Assembly: GCA_947852905.1 (NCBI GenBank)
Contig: CANTVF010000010.1
Location: 1-47,160, forward strand
Length of the DNA: 47,160 nucleotides
Direction of reading: 5' to 3'
Origin: an uncultured Tidjanibacter sp.
GTDB taxonomy: Bacteria; Bacteroidota; Bacteroidia; Bacteroidales; Rikenellaceae
Shown here in pieces: positions 17,030-27,164 of the stretch. A program made the translations under genes and the position numbers. Numbering within the stretch: position 1 is the stretch's first letter; each line of letters starts with the position of its first letter. The notes below the pieces were generated by a model. The model ran no database searches. It was not told where the DNA came from and saw nothing but the letters and a program-made list of their open reading frames with translations.

Positions 17030-17043
17030 TGTCATTCATACCC

Positions 17044-18990
17044 TTAAGCCTGTATTTCGTTCTTAACGAGTTCGCTGATATAATCCCTGAACTCTTCGAG
17101 CTTCATGACGCCCTTGTCGCCCTCGCCCTGCAAACGTACCGAAACGTTGCCTTCGGCCTCCTCCTTCTCGCCCACGATGAGCAGGAACGGGATTCTCTTG
17201 AGTTCGTTGTCGCGTATCTTTCTACCAATCTTTTCATTGCGGCAATCCACTTCGGCACGAATATCGGAATTATTCAGGAATTTTGAAACACTCTGCGCGT
17301 AATCGTTGAATTTTTCGCTGATCGGCAATACGACCACCTGCTGCGGCGTCAGCCACAACGGGAACTTACCGGCCGTATGTTCGAGCAACACGGCAACGAA
17401 ACGTTCCATAGAGCCGAACGGCGCACGATGTATCATGATAGGCCTATGAGGCAGGTCGTCAGCACCCGTATATGTCAGGTCGAAACGTTCCGGCAGATTG
17501 TAGTCCACCTGTATCGTGCCGAGCTGCCACTTGCGGCCGAGCGCGTCCTTAACCATGAAATCGAGCTTCGGACCATAGAACGCCGCTTCTCCCAACTCCA
17601 CTACCGTATTCAGGCCTTTGTGTTCGGCGGCCGTGATTATCGCTCTTTCGGCCTTTTCCCAATTCTCGTCGCTGCCGATATATTTCTCCTTGTTTTCCGG
17701 GTCACGCAAAGATATCTGAGCCGTGAAATCCTCGAACTTGAGCGTCTTGAATATATACAGCACTATGTCTATTACTTTCTCGAACTCCTCCTGCAACTGG
17801 TCGGGACGCACGAAAAGGTGGGCGTCGTCCTGCGTGAATCCCCTAACGCGCGTCAGTCCGTGCAGCTCGCCGCTCTGCTCGTAACGGTACACGGTACCGA
17901 ACTCCGCGAAACGCAACGGAAGATCGCGATAGGAACGCGGTTTGTAACGGTATATCTCGCAGTGGTGCGGGCAGTTCATCGGCTTGAGCAGGAACTCTTC
18001 GTTCTCATCCGGCGTATGTATGGGCTGGAACGAGTCCTTACCGTATTTTGCATAGTGCCCGGATGTCACATAAAGGTCTTTCATTCCGATATGGGGCGTA
18101 ATGACCTGCTCGTAACCGTATTTCTTCTGCACGCTCTGAAGGAAATTCTGCAATCTTTCGCGCAACGCCGTACCTTTCGGAAGCCACATGGGAAGTCCCT
18201 GCCCGACTCGGTTAGAGAACATGAACAGTTCCAGTTCCTTGCCGAGTTTGCGGTGGTCGCGTTTCTTGGCCTCTTCCAGCATCACGAGATACTCGTCGAG
18301 CATGGATTTTTTCGGGAACGATATGCCGTATATACGTGTCAGCATCTTGTTCTTCTCGTTGCCGCGCCAGTATGCCCCGGCAACGGAGGTCAGCTTTATC
18401 GCCTTGATAAGTCCCGTATTGGGAAGGTGCGGACCGCGGCAAAGGTCTGTGAAACAGCCGTTCGTGTAGAACGTAATCGTTCCGTCGGCCAACTCGCCGA
18501 TAAGCTCCGTCTTATACTGGTCGCCCTTTTCGGTGAACACGCGCATCGCTTCGGCTTTGCTCACCTCCCTGCGAACGAGAGGCTCTTTGGTGCGCGCGAG
18601 TTCCTCCATTTTTTTCTCTATTTTCGGAAGGTCGGCCTCGGTTATAGGCACCGGAGAATCTATGTCGTAATAGAAACCGTTGTCGATACTCGGACCTATG
18701 CCGAACTTGATCCCCGGATAAAGACTTTCCAGCGCCTCTGCCAACAAGTGCGAGGACGTATGCCAGAACGTCGATTTGCCTTCGGGATCGTCCCATTTGT
18801 TGAGTTTGACCGTCGCATCGTTATTGACGGGCATCGAGAGGTCCACTACCTTGCCGTTTACCGTAGCCGACAACACTTCCTGTGCGAGACGCTGGCTGAT
18901 AGACTCGGCTATCTGGAACGAAGTGACCCCTTTCGGATACTCCCTGACACTACCGTCCGGGAATGTGATTTTTACATTTTCCTGACTCAT
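17044..18990 (-). CDS. thrS: threonyl-tRNA synthetase
   Basis: A 648-residue class II synthetase of full length. Residues 1-62 are a TGS domain. The editing domain carries H77-T-S-S-H81 and C184-R-G-P-H187, the residues that clear mischarged serine. The catalytic core includes K-P-M-N-C340-P-H-H-C-E, whose first Cys is the expected zinc ligand, and the C-terminal anticodon-binding domain ends near residue 648. It is the first gene of a thrS-infC unit on the minus strand. No T-box or other tRNA-sensing leader is recognisable upstream. Confidence 0.97.
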   Translation of the reverse strand: MSQENVKITFPDGSVREYPKGVTSFQIAESISQRLAQEVLSATVNGKVVDLSMPVNNDATVKLNKWDDPEGKSTFWHTSSHLLAEALESLYPGIKFGIGPSIDNGFYYDIDSPVPITEADLPKIEKKMEELARTKEPLVRREVSKAEAMRVFTEKGDQYKTELIGELADGTITFYTNGCFTDLCRGPHLPNTGLIKAIKLTSVAGAYWRGNEKNKMLTRIYGISFPKKSMLDEYLVMLEEAKKRDHRKLGKELELFMFSNRVGQGLPMWLPKGTALRERLQNFLQSVQKKYGYEQVITPHIGMKDLYVTSGHYAKYGKDSFQPIHTPDENEEFLLKPMNCPHHCEIYRYKPRSYRDLPLRFAEFGTVYRYEQSGELHGLTRVRGFTQDDAHLFVRPDQLQEEFEKVIDIVLYIFKTLKFEDFTAQISLRDPENKEKYIGSDENWEKAERAIITAAEHKGLNTVVELGEAAFYGPKLDFMVKDALGRKWQLGTIQVDYNLPERFDLTYTGADDLPHRPIMIHRAPFGSMERFVAVLLEHTAGKFPLWLTPQQVVVLPISEKFNDYAQSVSKFLNNSDIRAEVDCRNEKIGRKIRDNELKRIPFLLIVGEKEEAEGNVSVRLQGEGDKGVMKLEEFRDYISELVKNEIQA

Positions 18991-19166
18991 TATTCTTTTG
19001 TTGTAACGGCGACCGGCTACAAACCCGGCCGCAACGATTTATATTGTTTTCAAGTCGTCGACATTCTATGCGTCTACCGTCGCGATTGTCATGCCGCATC
19101 CCGGCCACCAATGGCTACGCTGCTCAGACCTACGGTCTATTCTTACGCTGCGCCCGTATCGCACGG

Positions 19167-20264
19167 CTATTCATCCTGCGTTTCCGGCAGTTTCAGGTCT
19201 TTGACCGAAACGTCGGCACCGCGTTCGCGTTCGTAACGTCTGAGCGGATTGGCCGTTATCTCCGCAAAGCACTGACGGTTGCGATATACGTCGATCGCCA
19301 GGTATATGGCCTCGCGCATCGAACTGCAATCGGCGACGCCTTTACCGGCAATGTCGTAGGCCACGCCGTGATCCGGACTGGTTCTGACCACCGGAAGCGA
19401 CGCGGTGAAATTGACTCCTGCCGGACACAACGTCTTGAACGGCGCCAATCCCTGATCGTGATACATGGCCAATACGGCATCGTATTTCCTGTAATTGCCC
19501 GACGCAAAGAATCCGTCGGCAGCGAAAGGCCCGAAAGCCAGCGTTCCTCCGTCGGACGCATCCTGTATCGCGGGTTTTATTATTTCCGTATCCTCCACGC
19601 CTATCACACCGCCGTCGCCGGCATGCGGATTCAGACCGAGTACGGCGATACGCGGTTCCACTACGGCGAAATCCTCTTTCAGCATGCGCCGCAACTGACC
19701 GATACGTTCCTCGACACGCTCTTTGGTTATCATGCCGCTCACCGCAGACACCGGAACGTGAATCGTCACAAGCCCCACTTTCATCAGATTGCTGCACATG
19801 ACCATCAGGGGTTCGCCGCCGAAACGGTCGGCGAAAAACTCCGTATGTCCCGTAAAGCCGAATCCGGCAGCCTGTACATTCTCCTTATTTATCGGAGCCG
19901 TAACCACCACGTCGATAATACCCTCTGCCAGATCGTCGGCAGCCATGCGCAAAGCCTTCACGGCTTCGGCACCACCTTCCGCAGTGGACGTTCCTGCCTC
20001 TATCCTTACATCGCCTTCAGTATCCACAAGATTGATCCTGCGCGGACGCGCATCGCGTGCATCGTCCACTATCTGGAACGAGAAGGTCTCACCGTCGGCC
20101 AGACTCCTCTTGTAATACGCGAAAACCTTTGACGAACCGTATATCACCGGCACGAAAAGTTCACACATGCGCGAATCGGCCAAAGCCTTTATGATGACTT
20201 CCGGACCGATACCGTTTATATCTCCTTGGGTAATGCCTACCCTTATCATTTTATTATCACCCAT
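19167..20264 (-). CDS. pdxA: 4-hydroxythreonine-4-phosphate dehydrogenase
   Basis: A 365-residue PdxA of usual family length, if started at the ATG at 20264 (M-G-D-N-K-M-I-R-V); the ATG at 20249 is an equally reasonable start. The open frame runs 61 codons further upstream but passes through the promoter. It oxidises 4-phosphohydroxy-L-threonine in DXP-dependent pyridoxal phosphate synthesis. Seen: G-I-T-Q-G-D-I-N-G-I-G-P-E near the start, T-A-P-I-N-K, G-H-T-E-F, L-N-P-H-A-G-D-G-G, and M-Y-H-D-Q-G-L-A-P-F with the metal-binding histidines. It ends with a poorly conserved charged tail. The DXP-pathway partner pdxJ is not in the window. Confidence 0.95.
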   Translation of the reverse strand: MGDNKMIRVGITQGDINGIGPEVIIKALADSRMCELFVPVIYGSSKVFAYYKRSLADGETFSFQIVDDARDARPRRINLVDTEGDVRIEAGTSTAEGGAEAVKALRMAADDLAEGIIDVVVTAPINKENVQAAGFGFTGHTEFFADRFGGEPLMVMCSNLMKVGLVTIHVPVSAVSGMITKERVEERIGQLRRMLKEDFAVVEPRIAVLGLNPHAGDGGVIGVEDTEIIKPAIQDASDGGTLAFGPFAADGFFASGNYRKYDAVLAMYHDQGLAPFKTLCPAGVNFTASLPVVRTSPDHGVAYDIAGKGVADCSSMREAIYLAIDVYRNRQCFAEITANPLRRYERERGADVSVKDLKLPETQDE

Positions 20265-20598
20265 AATATGTACTCGATAATCACTGCCCCCAGCCTGTCC
20301 GACCGACACTTTCGGCCATTGCCGGGTTCTCGGCACACCGGACAATGACTGATACCTTACACGCCCCATCCGATATTCATACAAAGATACGAATAAGCCG
20401 AGAGCAAAAGCAAATTTATTTGCATTTTGCCGCAGCGAAGCATCCAAGATGAAGTCAAAGATAGGAATAAAAAACGAAAGATTCCGTAGAAACGGCCAAT
20501 AAACTCAGCGCATATCAATTCCATACACCGGACAAACCGAATGGCACTCCGCAGTTCGGCTTCTTCGGCACTGCACACGAATGCGTACCGCCCCGGCA
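20265..20598 (-). promoter_or_regulatory. pdxA leader region with TATCTTTG at 20382-20389
   Basis: This gene-free gap contains a minus-strand TATCTTTG (20389-20382), with TTTG copies at 20408-20405 and 20414-20411, close to but not exactly at the ideal 19-nt spacing. It would give pdxA a leader of about 110 nt. I see nothing else in the gap. Confidence 0.5.
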
Positions 20599-20937
20599 TC
20601 AATGGCCTGCGGTACGCGAAAACAGATTGATAACGACTACGCCCGCAATTATAAGCAAAAGTCCTATCACGGCCGGAAGATCTAGTCTTTGTCTGAACAC
20701 GAACAAACCGATCAGCGTTATCAACACGATACCGACTCCCGACCATATAGCATAGGCTATACCTACCGGAATGGTTTTCAATACGATACTGAGACAATAG
20801 AACGCGCCGGCATAACACACTACGGTAACTATGCTCGGCACCGGGCGCGTAAATTGTTCGCTTTGCTTGAGAAACGATGTCGCAACGGTCTCGAATACGA
20901 TAGCCAGCAACAATACGAGATAATTCTTCATCGTCAT
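20599..20937 (-). CDS. small multidrug resistance (SMR/EmrE-type) transporter
   Basis: A 112-residue protein with four membrane segments. The first helix contains the essential glutamate in L-A-I-V-F-E16-T-V-A-T-S-F-L-K, followed by A-Y-A-I-W-S-G-V-G in helix 3 and a closing hydrophobic helix 4, all as in EmrE. SMR proteins work as dimers exchanging protons for cationic compounds such as quaternary ammonium or guanidinium. Only one SMR gene is present, consistent with a homodimer. A minus-strand TATTTTTG (20963-20956) just upstream is a likely -7 element, which would leave a very short leader. Confidence 0.92.
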   Translation of the reverse strand: MTMKNYLVLLLAIVFETVATSFLKQSEQFTRPVPSIVTVVCYAGAFYCLSIVLKTIPVGIAYAIWSGVGIVLITLIGLFVFRQRLDLPAVIGLLLIIAGVVVINLFSRTAGH

Positions 20938-21157
20938 ACCCGTTTACTGTAACGGCAAAAATACGACACACAGCCATTCCAAGACTTAACAAAAGATAAG
21001 AATCACCCCTTCCACATCCGAAAACGCACTCCCCGTATATCGTATGCATTCGACAAGCACAATGCGATCCGCAGAAACGGCCTGTCTCAGCACGCGCTGC
21101 AAACCGCGCTTAACTCCCGTCTCCGAATCGCAGCCATACGGACTGCGCAGTTTCCCG

Positions 21158-21910
21158 TCACCGTATCCTGCGCCGGAACTCTGCGCATACGAGAGCCGTA
21201 GCCGCAGCCACATTCAACGACTCGGATCCTCTGCGGTCTGCCGGGAAAGGCGGTATGAACAGTTTGCGTGTTACGAAAGCCGATGCTTCAGGAGAGACGC
21301 CGCGACCTTCGCTCCCCATAAGCACGATACCCTCAGGCGAAAGGCCGGTGGAATATATGTCCTCGCCTTCGAGAAAAGTTCCGTACACCTCCGTACCGCT
21401 CGCTCTGGCGGCTCCGAGTTCGTCGACAAGACATGCATACGAAACATTGACACGGAATACGGCGCCCATAGTGGCCTGCACGACTTTGGGATTGTAACAA
21501 TCGGCCGAATCGAGAGAACACACCACGTCGCATATCCCGAACCAATCGGCTATCCTTATTATCGTTCCGAGATTTCCGGGGTCCTGTATCCCGTCGAGAA
21601 ACAGCGCCAACCCGCTGCCGTACTTCCTACTGCCTCTAATTTCCGGAATCCTCACCACAGCCAATACGTCGGACGGCGTTTTCAGACTACTCATACGTTC
21701 CATATCGGCATGCGACACGGCCTCGCCTCCGCGCGCCTCCCAGCCGCCAGATTTGCCTCCCGGCACGAAATATACAGCCTCTACCGACGCCGAGGAGTTC
21801 AAGGCCTCCGCAACCATTTTCGCACCCTCGACCACGAAAAGTCCGTTATCGCGACGTGCTTCCTTGTCCGCCAGAGACCTGACGAGCCTTATACGCGCTT
21901 TGGTTAGCAT
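21158..21910 (-). CDS. SpoU/TrmH-family RNA 2'-O-methyltransferase
   Basis: A 250-residue SPOUT methyltransferase. Residues 1 to about 90 are an RNA-binding SpoU_sub_bind-like domain (F-V-V-E-G-A-K-M-V). The knotted SAM-binding domain has motif 1 L-D-G-I-Q-D-P-G-N-L-G-T-I-I-R, motif 2 V-L-M-G-S-E-G-R-G-V and motif 3 I-P-P-F, then E-S-L-N-V-A-A-A-T-A-L. Members methylate the ribose of specific rRNA or tRNA nucleotides using S-adenosylmethionine; which nucleotide cannot be told from sequence. Confidence 0.92.
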   Translation of the reverse strand: MLTKARIRLVRSLADKEARRDNGLFVVEGAKMVAEALNSSASVEAVYFVPGGKSGGWEARGGEAVSHADMERMSSLKTPSDVLAVVRIPEIRGSRKYGSGLALFLDGIQDPGNLGTIIRIADWFGICDVVCSLDSADCYNPKVVQATMGAVFRVNVSYACLVDELGAARASGTEVYGTFLEGEDIYSTGLSPEGIVLMGSEGRGVSPEASAFVTRKLFIPPFPADRRGSESLNVAAATALVCAEFRRRIR

Positions 21911-22119
21911 AATTTACAATCCTTCCTATAAGTTTTCAATACGTGTCCTCGTGCGACATTACTGCGACGACAGCCGCTACACACCCGCCACGGCGCAGGT
22001 CATAATCTTCCCCGACGGCAATACAACCGTCTCGACTTTACATGCATCGAACATGCTACAGCCACCCCGCACTATACACCGCCGCCGTCATTTCACCAAG
22101 CTACCGCTATGGAACTGCA

Positions 22120-23328
22120 TTAGCCCAGCAACGTAAAAACTATGTTCACGAACTGCACCACTCCGTATCCGAGCGCCTTCTCGTCGGGACGAAATGTCGA
22201 TGTATGTACCCTGCCGGCAGAATGCTGTTCGAAAAATTCGCCGTCGCCGCCAACACCTATTCTGTAATAGACCGAAGGATAACGCTCGGAATAATATCCG
22301 AAATCGTCCGACGTGGGACGAAGTCCGAGTTCCGTAACCGCCTCTTCGCCGAACAGGGCCGCCGTAGCCTCGGCAACTTTCCGCGTAAGTTCCGGATCGT
22401 TCGTCACACACGGATAACCGTCGCTGATATTCACTTCCGTCCTGACACCGAACAGTCCGTTCGTCTTGGCGCCGGCATCGCGGACAGCCTGTTTAACGCG
22501 CGCACGCCAATCTTCGTCGAAAGTACGCATGGTACCCTCCATATACACCTCGTCCGGCACTACGTTGGTGGCGCCCGCCGCAACGACCTTGCCTACCGAC
22601 ACTATGGTCGGCGCCTGCGGATCGGGATTCGCGGCGGGTATCGCATACAGCTCCTGCAACAATGCGGCGGAAGCCTGTACCGGATCCTTTATCCTGTCCC
22701 TCAAAGCCGCATGCCCTCCGACACCGCGGACATGAAACCGAAGTTCGTCATTGGAAGCCATATATTTGCCCTTGCGGAATCCGAACATGCCGGTCTTCAA
22801 CAAAGGTTCCACATGCTGTCCGACGAAAGCCGTTATGTCGTATCCCTCGAACGGCTCCTCCTTCAACACGCTGAAAGCACCGCCCGGATTGAGTTCTTCG
22901 CCCGGCTGGAACAGCCCGAACACCGTACCGGAAAACTTGTCGCGATGACGACGGAGTATCCTGAGTGCACCGAGCAACATGGCCGCATGCATGTCGTGGC
23001 CGCACGCGTGCATCACCCCCTTGTTTTTTGACGAAAAGCCGAGACCCGTATTTTCCGTTACAGGCAGAGCGTCTATATCGGCACGAAGCACCACCGCACG
23101 ACGGGGCGTTCCCTCCGCAGTTCCCTCTATACGTGCCAACACACCCGTCCCCGCCACCGGACGGCACTCTATACCGTCGTGCGCGAGCGTATCCGAAATG
23201 AAACGGGACGTCCTGTGCTCCTCGAACGACAGTTCCGGGAACTGGTGAAGGCTGCGCCTCCACATCATCACATGAAGGAATTCACCCAACGCTTCCTTTA
23301 TTACGGTCTGTTTCTCCCTGTTATCCAT
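22120..23328 (-). CDS. M20-family amidohydrolase (aminoacylase/hippurate hydrolase type)
   Basis: A 402-residue metallopeptidase-fold amidohydrolase. The start at 23328 (M-D-N-R-E-K-Q) has a good AAGGAGG 8 nt upstream, better than the longer frame opening at 23436, which would overlap metH. Metal-binding motifs are A-D-I-D-A-L-P-V and H-A-C-G-H-D-M-H-A-A-M, with E-E-L-N-P-G-G-A (about 140), G-Q-H-V and a C-terminal H-S-A-G-R-V-H-T. Relatives remove N-acyl groups from amino acids or related amides; the true substrate is unknown. It lies 104 nt downstream of metH on the same strand and may be co-transcribed with it. Confidence 0.9.
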   Translation of the reverse strand: MDNREKQTVIKEALGEFLHVMMWRRSLHQFPELSFEEHRTSRFISDTLAHDGIECRPVAGTGVLARIEGTAEGTPRRAVVLRADIDALPVTENTGLGFSSKNKGVMHACGHDMHAAMLLGALRILRRHRDKFSGTVFGLFQPGEELNPGGAFSVLKEEPFEGYDITAFVGQHVEPLLKTGMFGFRKGKYMASNDELRFHVRGVGGHAALRDRIKDPVQASAALLQELYAIPAANPDPQAPTIVSVGKVVAAGATNVVPDEVYMEGTMRTFDEDWRARVKQAVRDAGAKTNGLFGVRTEVNISDGYPCVTNDPELTRKVAEATAALFGEEAVTELGLRPTSDDFGYYSERYPSVYYRIGVGGDGEFFEQHSAGRVHTSTFRPDEKALGYGVVQFVNIVFTLLG

Positions 23329-23432
23329 AACACGAGCCTCCTTATAATTTTCGCTGCGGCAAGGCATTCGCCTCTCCGCGCACACCATATTTTTCGTACT
23401 CGACGCCCCGCGTCTGTCTTCGTATATATCCG

Positions 23433-26400
23433 TCACTTCAAGTTACGCGGCAACATTGCACGTGCCTGTTCTATGCTCACGCCGCGACGCGCTGCATAAT
23501 CCGCCAACTGCTCCTCATCTATACGTCCGACATCGAAATATTTCAGATCGGGATCCGAAAAAATCAATCCGCACAACGACTCTCCCGGATCTATCATATA
23601 ATTTTCCGTCAGCTTCATACCTGTCGTCTTCTCCACCTCCAGCAGATCGAACACTTCACGTTTGAGAGAGTGGTCCGGCACCGACGGATACCCGAACGCC
23701 ATACGCGCCCCATCATACCGGCAGGCGAGAATATCCGCAACCGACGGCTCCGGTCCATCCTCGAATCCCCACCACTCGCGCCTTGTCGCCGAATGCACGG
23801 CCTCGGCGAACGCTTCGGTAAGCCTGTCGGCCAGCAATTTGACCATTATGGCGTTATAATCGTCACCGGCCGCACGGAACCGCGCAGTCAATTCATCCAA
23901 TCCGAAACCGGCACTCAGCGCGAACGCGCATATATAATCCTCGACCGGAACATCGCTCGGCATCAGATAATCGGCCAGCGAACGGTTCTCCGGCAAGCCC
24001 GCAGTCTGCACCCTCAACTGAGGCAGCACCACTTCGTCCGCACCCCGTCGAACAACGATGTCGCACCCGCGACTGAAAGCCGGAAATATGCCGACAACAC
24101 CGTCCAACCGCAACAACCCTTCGCGTCCGATACGTTCGAGCATGGCCGCTCCGTCATCAAGCAAACGCCGTTCCTCCGCATTCCTATCGCATGCGCACGA
24201 CGGGTCGCCGCAATGTTTCTTCATCCCCCACGAACGCACGAAACTGTCCCAATCTATATACCTTGCGACATCGCCAGGAGTGTAATTATCCAACCTGACG
24301 ATACCCACACGACGAGGTATCCTCATATGATCATAAACCTTTATATGCCGGCGGGCCGACGCCTCGGCATAACCGATCAGACTATGCCCCTCTTGTACGG
24401 CATAATAAGTCTGCCGCAAGGCCTCCTGCCTGCGCTTTATGTCACGTATGAATTCGTCAGAACGGCTTCCGAGCAATTTGCCTAGCAACGATACGTTTTC
24501 CGAAGCATCGCGGCTATGTACCACCACACCGGAATATTCCGGAGCTATCTTCACGGCCGTATGCACAGGCGACGTCGTCGCTCCGCCAACTATCACCGGT
24601 ATCGTCACCCCGCACCTTTCAAGTTCGCGCACCACCTTTATCATCTCGTCCAGCGACGGAGTGATGAGTGCGCTCAATCCTATGACATCGGCACCCCATT
24701 CTATAGCCGCATCCACTATGTCGTCGCTCTCGACCATGACGCCGAGATCGCGTACGCTATAGCCGTTGCAAGACATCACCACCGAGACGATATTTTTGCC
24801 TATATCGTGAACATCGCCTTTCACGGTAGCCACGAGCACCTTGCCTTTGGACGACGAGACGCCGGCCGAGCTGCCCTCTATCAAAGGCACGAGAGCGCCC
24901 ACCCCCTTTTTCATCACGCGCGCCGTCTTAACCACCTGCGGCAGGAACATCTTACCTTCGCCGAACAGTACGCCGACATGCTCCATGGCCGGCATGAAAC
25001 ACCGGTCTATTACTTCCAGCGGCGACAGGCCTCCCGACACGGCTTCTAGCGCATCACGTTCTATATATTCGTCTACCCCCCTGATCATGGCGTGCCGTAT
25101 CCTCTCGCTCACCCTTCCGCTACGCCATGCGTCGGACGCCGCATGCTCCTTTTGCGCATGCCCGTTCTTTCCGCCCCGCGCACTCTCGGCATACGCCGCG
25201 AGACGTTCTGCGGCATCCTCCCTACGGGCCAGTACCACATCCTCGGCGAGTTCGAGCAACTGCGGCTCTATATCCTCGTACATATCCACCATGGACGGAT
25301 TAACGATGCCGAAATTCATGCCCGCCCTGCGCGCATGATACATGAACACGGCATGCATGGCACGGCGCACCGAATCTATCCCTCTGAATGCGAACGAAAG
25401 ATTGCTCACTCCGCCGCTTATCCCTACGCCCGGGAGATTGGTCCTTATCCATGCTGCCGCATCTATGAAGTCCCGCCCGTACCGGTCGTGTTCGGGCATT
25501 CCCGTCGCCACGGCCAGAACGTTGGGATCGAAAATTATGTCTTCCGCCGCGAAACCGTTTTCTGTGAGAAGCCCGTAAGCCCGCGACGCCACCTCGATTT
25601 TACGCTGGTAGGTATCGGCCTGTCCACGTTCGTCGAACAGCATGACTACGGCTGCCGCTCCGTACCTCCTTATGAGATCCGCACGCCGCAGGAACTCCTT
25701 CTCGCCCTCTTTCAACGATATGGAATTCACTATGCTCTTGCCCTGCACGCACCGCAAACCGGCTTCAAGCGTCTCCCACGACGAGGAGTCTATCATTACC
25801 GGGACACGGGCTATGTCCGGCTCGGCGGCGACCATATTCAAAAACCTGCGCATCGCCTCCGGCCCGTCGATCATACCGTCGTCGAAACAGACGTCTATCA
25901 ACTGTGCACCGCCCTCTATCTGGGAACGCGCCACACTCAGAGCCTCCTCGAAATGCCCCTCACGTATCAGACGTGCGAACTTGGCCGATCCGGCGACATT
26001 GGTGCGTTCGCCTATACTCACGAATCCGGTATTTTCATCCACTCTCAGAGGCTCCAGACCGCTGAGAACGGTATATCTTTTCTTATGCACAGGCACCTCA
26101 CGCGGAGAATACCTGCGCGCCAGAGACGCAATGCAGCGTATATGTTCCGGCGTAGTCCCGCAACAACCGCCGACTATATTGACCAGTCCCTGACGCATAT
26201 ACTCTTCCATATGGGAGGCCATCGTCTGCGGCGACTCGTCGTATCCGCCGGAAAGGTTCGGCAGCCCAGCATTAGGGTATGCCGACACCGGATATTCCGA
26301 CACATCGGCAAGACGTTTCACGTATGGCAACAACTGTCGGGCACCGAACGAACAGTTGAATCCTACCGCCAGCGGCCGGGCATGCGCCACCGACGCATAA

Positions 26401-27080
26401 AACGCCTCGACGGTCTGCCCCGAAAGAGTCCTGCCGCTGTTGGTAAGCGTTCCGGAAATCATAATGGGGATCCTGCGACCGCGAACGGCGAACGCTTCTG
26501 TGGCAGCGAATACCGCAGCTTTACAGTTGAGCGTATCGAAACAAGTCTCTATGAGCAAAAGATCCGCCCCTCCGTCTACCAAACCTTCGATCTGCGGACG
26601 ATAAGCCGCAACGAGAGCACCGAAATCGGTCTCACGCAGCGAGGTATCGCTCATGTCGGTAGCTATGGAAGACGATTTGTTGGTAGGCCCCACGGATCCG
26701 CCGACGAAACGGTACCCTTCACCGTGAGAAGCTGCGTATTCATCCGCTACGCTTCTGGCCAGCCTCGCAGCCGCAAAACTCATGTCATACGCCCTATCGG
26801 AAAGACCGTAATCGGCCAGAGATATGCGGTTGGCATTGAACGAATCCGTCGTAACGATATCCGCCCCGGCTTCGAGATACATACGGTGTATTCCGGCCAT
26901 TACTTCCGGACGGGTCATGGCGAGCAGGTCGTTGCACCCTTTCAGTTCCCTGTCCCAACCGGCGAACTCTTCGCCGCGGAAATCTTCTTCGCCGAGCGAG
27001 AAGGACTGCACCATGGTGCCGAGACCTCCGTCGAGCACCAATATGCGTCTGCGCAATTCTTCTTCAATATCGTATTTCAT
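23433..27080 (-). CDS. metH: cobalamin-dependent methionine synthase
   Basis: A 1215-residue, complete four-module MetH (E. coli 1227). Module 1 homocysteine-binding with zinc cysteines C243 (F-N-C-S-F-G-A) and C306-C307 (G-G-C-C-G-T-T); module 2 methyltetrahydrofolate-binding (V-S-I-G-E-R-T-N-V-A-G-S and I-S-G-G-V-S-N-L-S-F); module 3 B12-binding with D-V-H758-D-I-G-K, the lower cobalt ligand almost exactly where E. coli has His759; module 4 the AdoMet reactivation domain (P-E-N-R-S-L-A-D-Y and R-M-A-F-G-Y-P-S-V-P-D-H). The start at 27080 is preferred over 27140 because it fits the family N terminus. A B12 riboswitch is not possible in the 84-nt upstream gap. It likely shares a transcript with the gene upstream. 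Confidence 0.97.
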   Translation of the reverse strand: MKYDIEEELRRRILVLDGGLGTMVQSFSLGEEDFRGEEFAGWDRELKGCNDLLAMTRPEVMAGIHRMYLEAGADIVTTDSFNANRISLADYGLSDRAYDMSFAAARLARSVADEYAASHGEGYRFVGGSVGPTNKSSSIATDMSDTSLRETDFGALVAAYRPQIEGLVDGGADLLLIETCFDTLNCKAAVFAATEAFAVRGRRIPIMISGTLTNSGRTLSGQTVEAFYASVAHARPLAVGFNCSFGARQLLPYVKRLADVSEYPVSAYPNAGLPNLSGGYDESPQTMASHMEEYMRQGLVNIVGGCCGTTPEHIRCIASLARRYSPREVPVHKKRYTVLSGLEPLRVDENTGFVSIGERTNVAGSAKFARLIREGHFEEALSVARSQIEGGAQLIDVCFDDGMIDGPEAMRRFLNMVAAEPDIARVPVMIDSSSWETLEAGLRCVQGKSIVNSISLKEGEKEFLRRADLIRRYGAAAVVMLFDERGQADTYQRKIEVASRAYGLLTENGFAAEDIIFDPNVLAVATGMPEHDRYGRDFIDAAAWIRTNLPGVGISGGVSNLSFAFRGIDSVRRAMHAVFMYHARRAGMNFGIVNPSMVDMYEDIEPQLLELAEDVVLARREDAAERLAAYAESARGGKNGHAQKEHAASDAWRSGRVSERIRHAMIRGVDEYIERDALEAVSGGLSPLEVIDRCFMPAMEHVGVLFGEGKMFLPQVVKTARVMKKGVGALVPLIEGSSAGVSSSKGKVLVATVKGDVHDIGKNIVSVVMSCNGYSVRDLGVMVESDDIVDAAIEWGADVIGLSALITPSLDEMIKVVRELERCGVTIPVIVGGATTSPVHTAVKIAPEYSGVVVHSRDASENVSLLGKLLGSRSDEFIRDIKRRQEALRQTYYAVQEGHSLIGYAEASARRHIKVYDHMRIPRRVGIVRLDNYTPGDVARYIDWDSFVRSWGMKKHCGDPSCACDRNAEERRLLDDGAAMLERIGREGLLRLDGVVGIFPAFSRGCDIVVRRGADEVVLPQLRVQTAGLPENRSLADYLMPSDVPVEDYICAFALSAGFGLDELTARFRAAGDDYNAIMVKLLADRLTEAFAEAVHSATRREWWGFEDGPEPSVADILACRYDGARMAFGYPSVPDHSLKREVFDLLEVEKTTGMKLTENYMIDPGESLCGLIFSDPDLKYFDVGRIDEEQLADYAARRGVSIEQARAMLPRNLK

Positions 27081-27164
27081 CCGATTCGTATTCTTGTGTT
27101 TGTCCGCTGCCGGAATCCGCTGTGCGCCCGCTTCCGACAACAGTGGTTTATCGTTCCTCCGCAG

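Noticed and set aside
17377-19236. A 619-codon plus-strand open frame opposite thrS
   Set aside because: It is antisense to an unmistakable thrS, has no recognisable motif, and such long shadows are common when codon use is biased.
27081-27164. Cobalamin riboswitch upstream of metH
   Set aside because: The gap is 84 nt, far too short for a B12 riboswitch, and metH appears co-transcribed with the gene before it.
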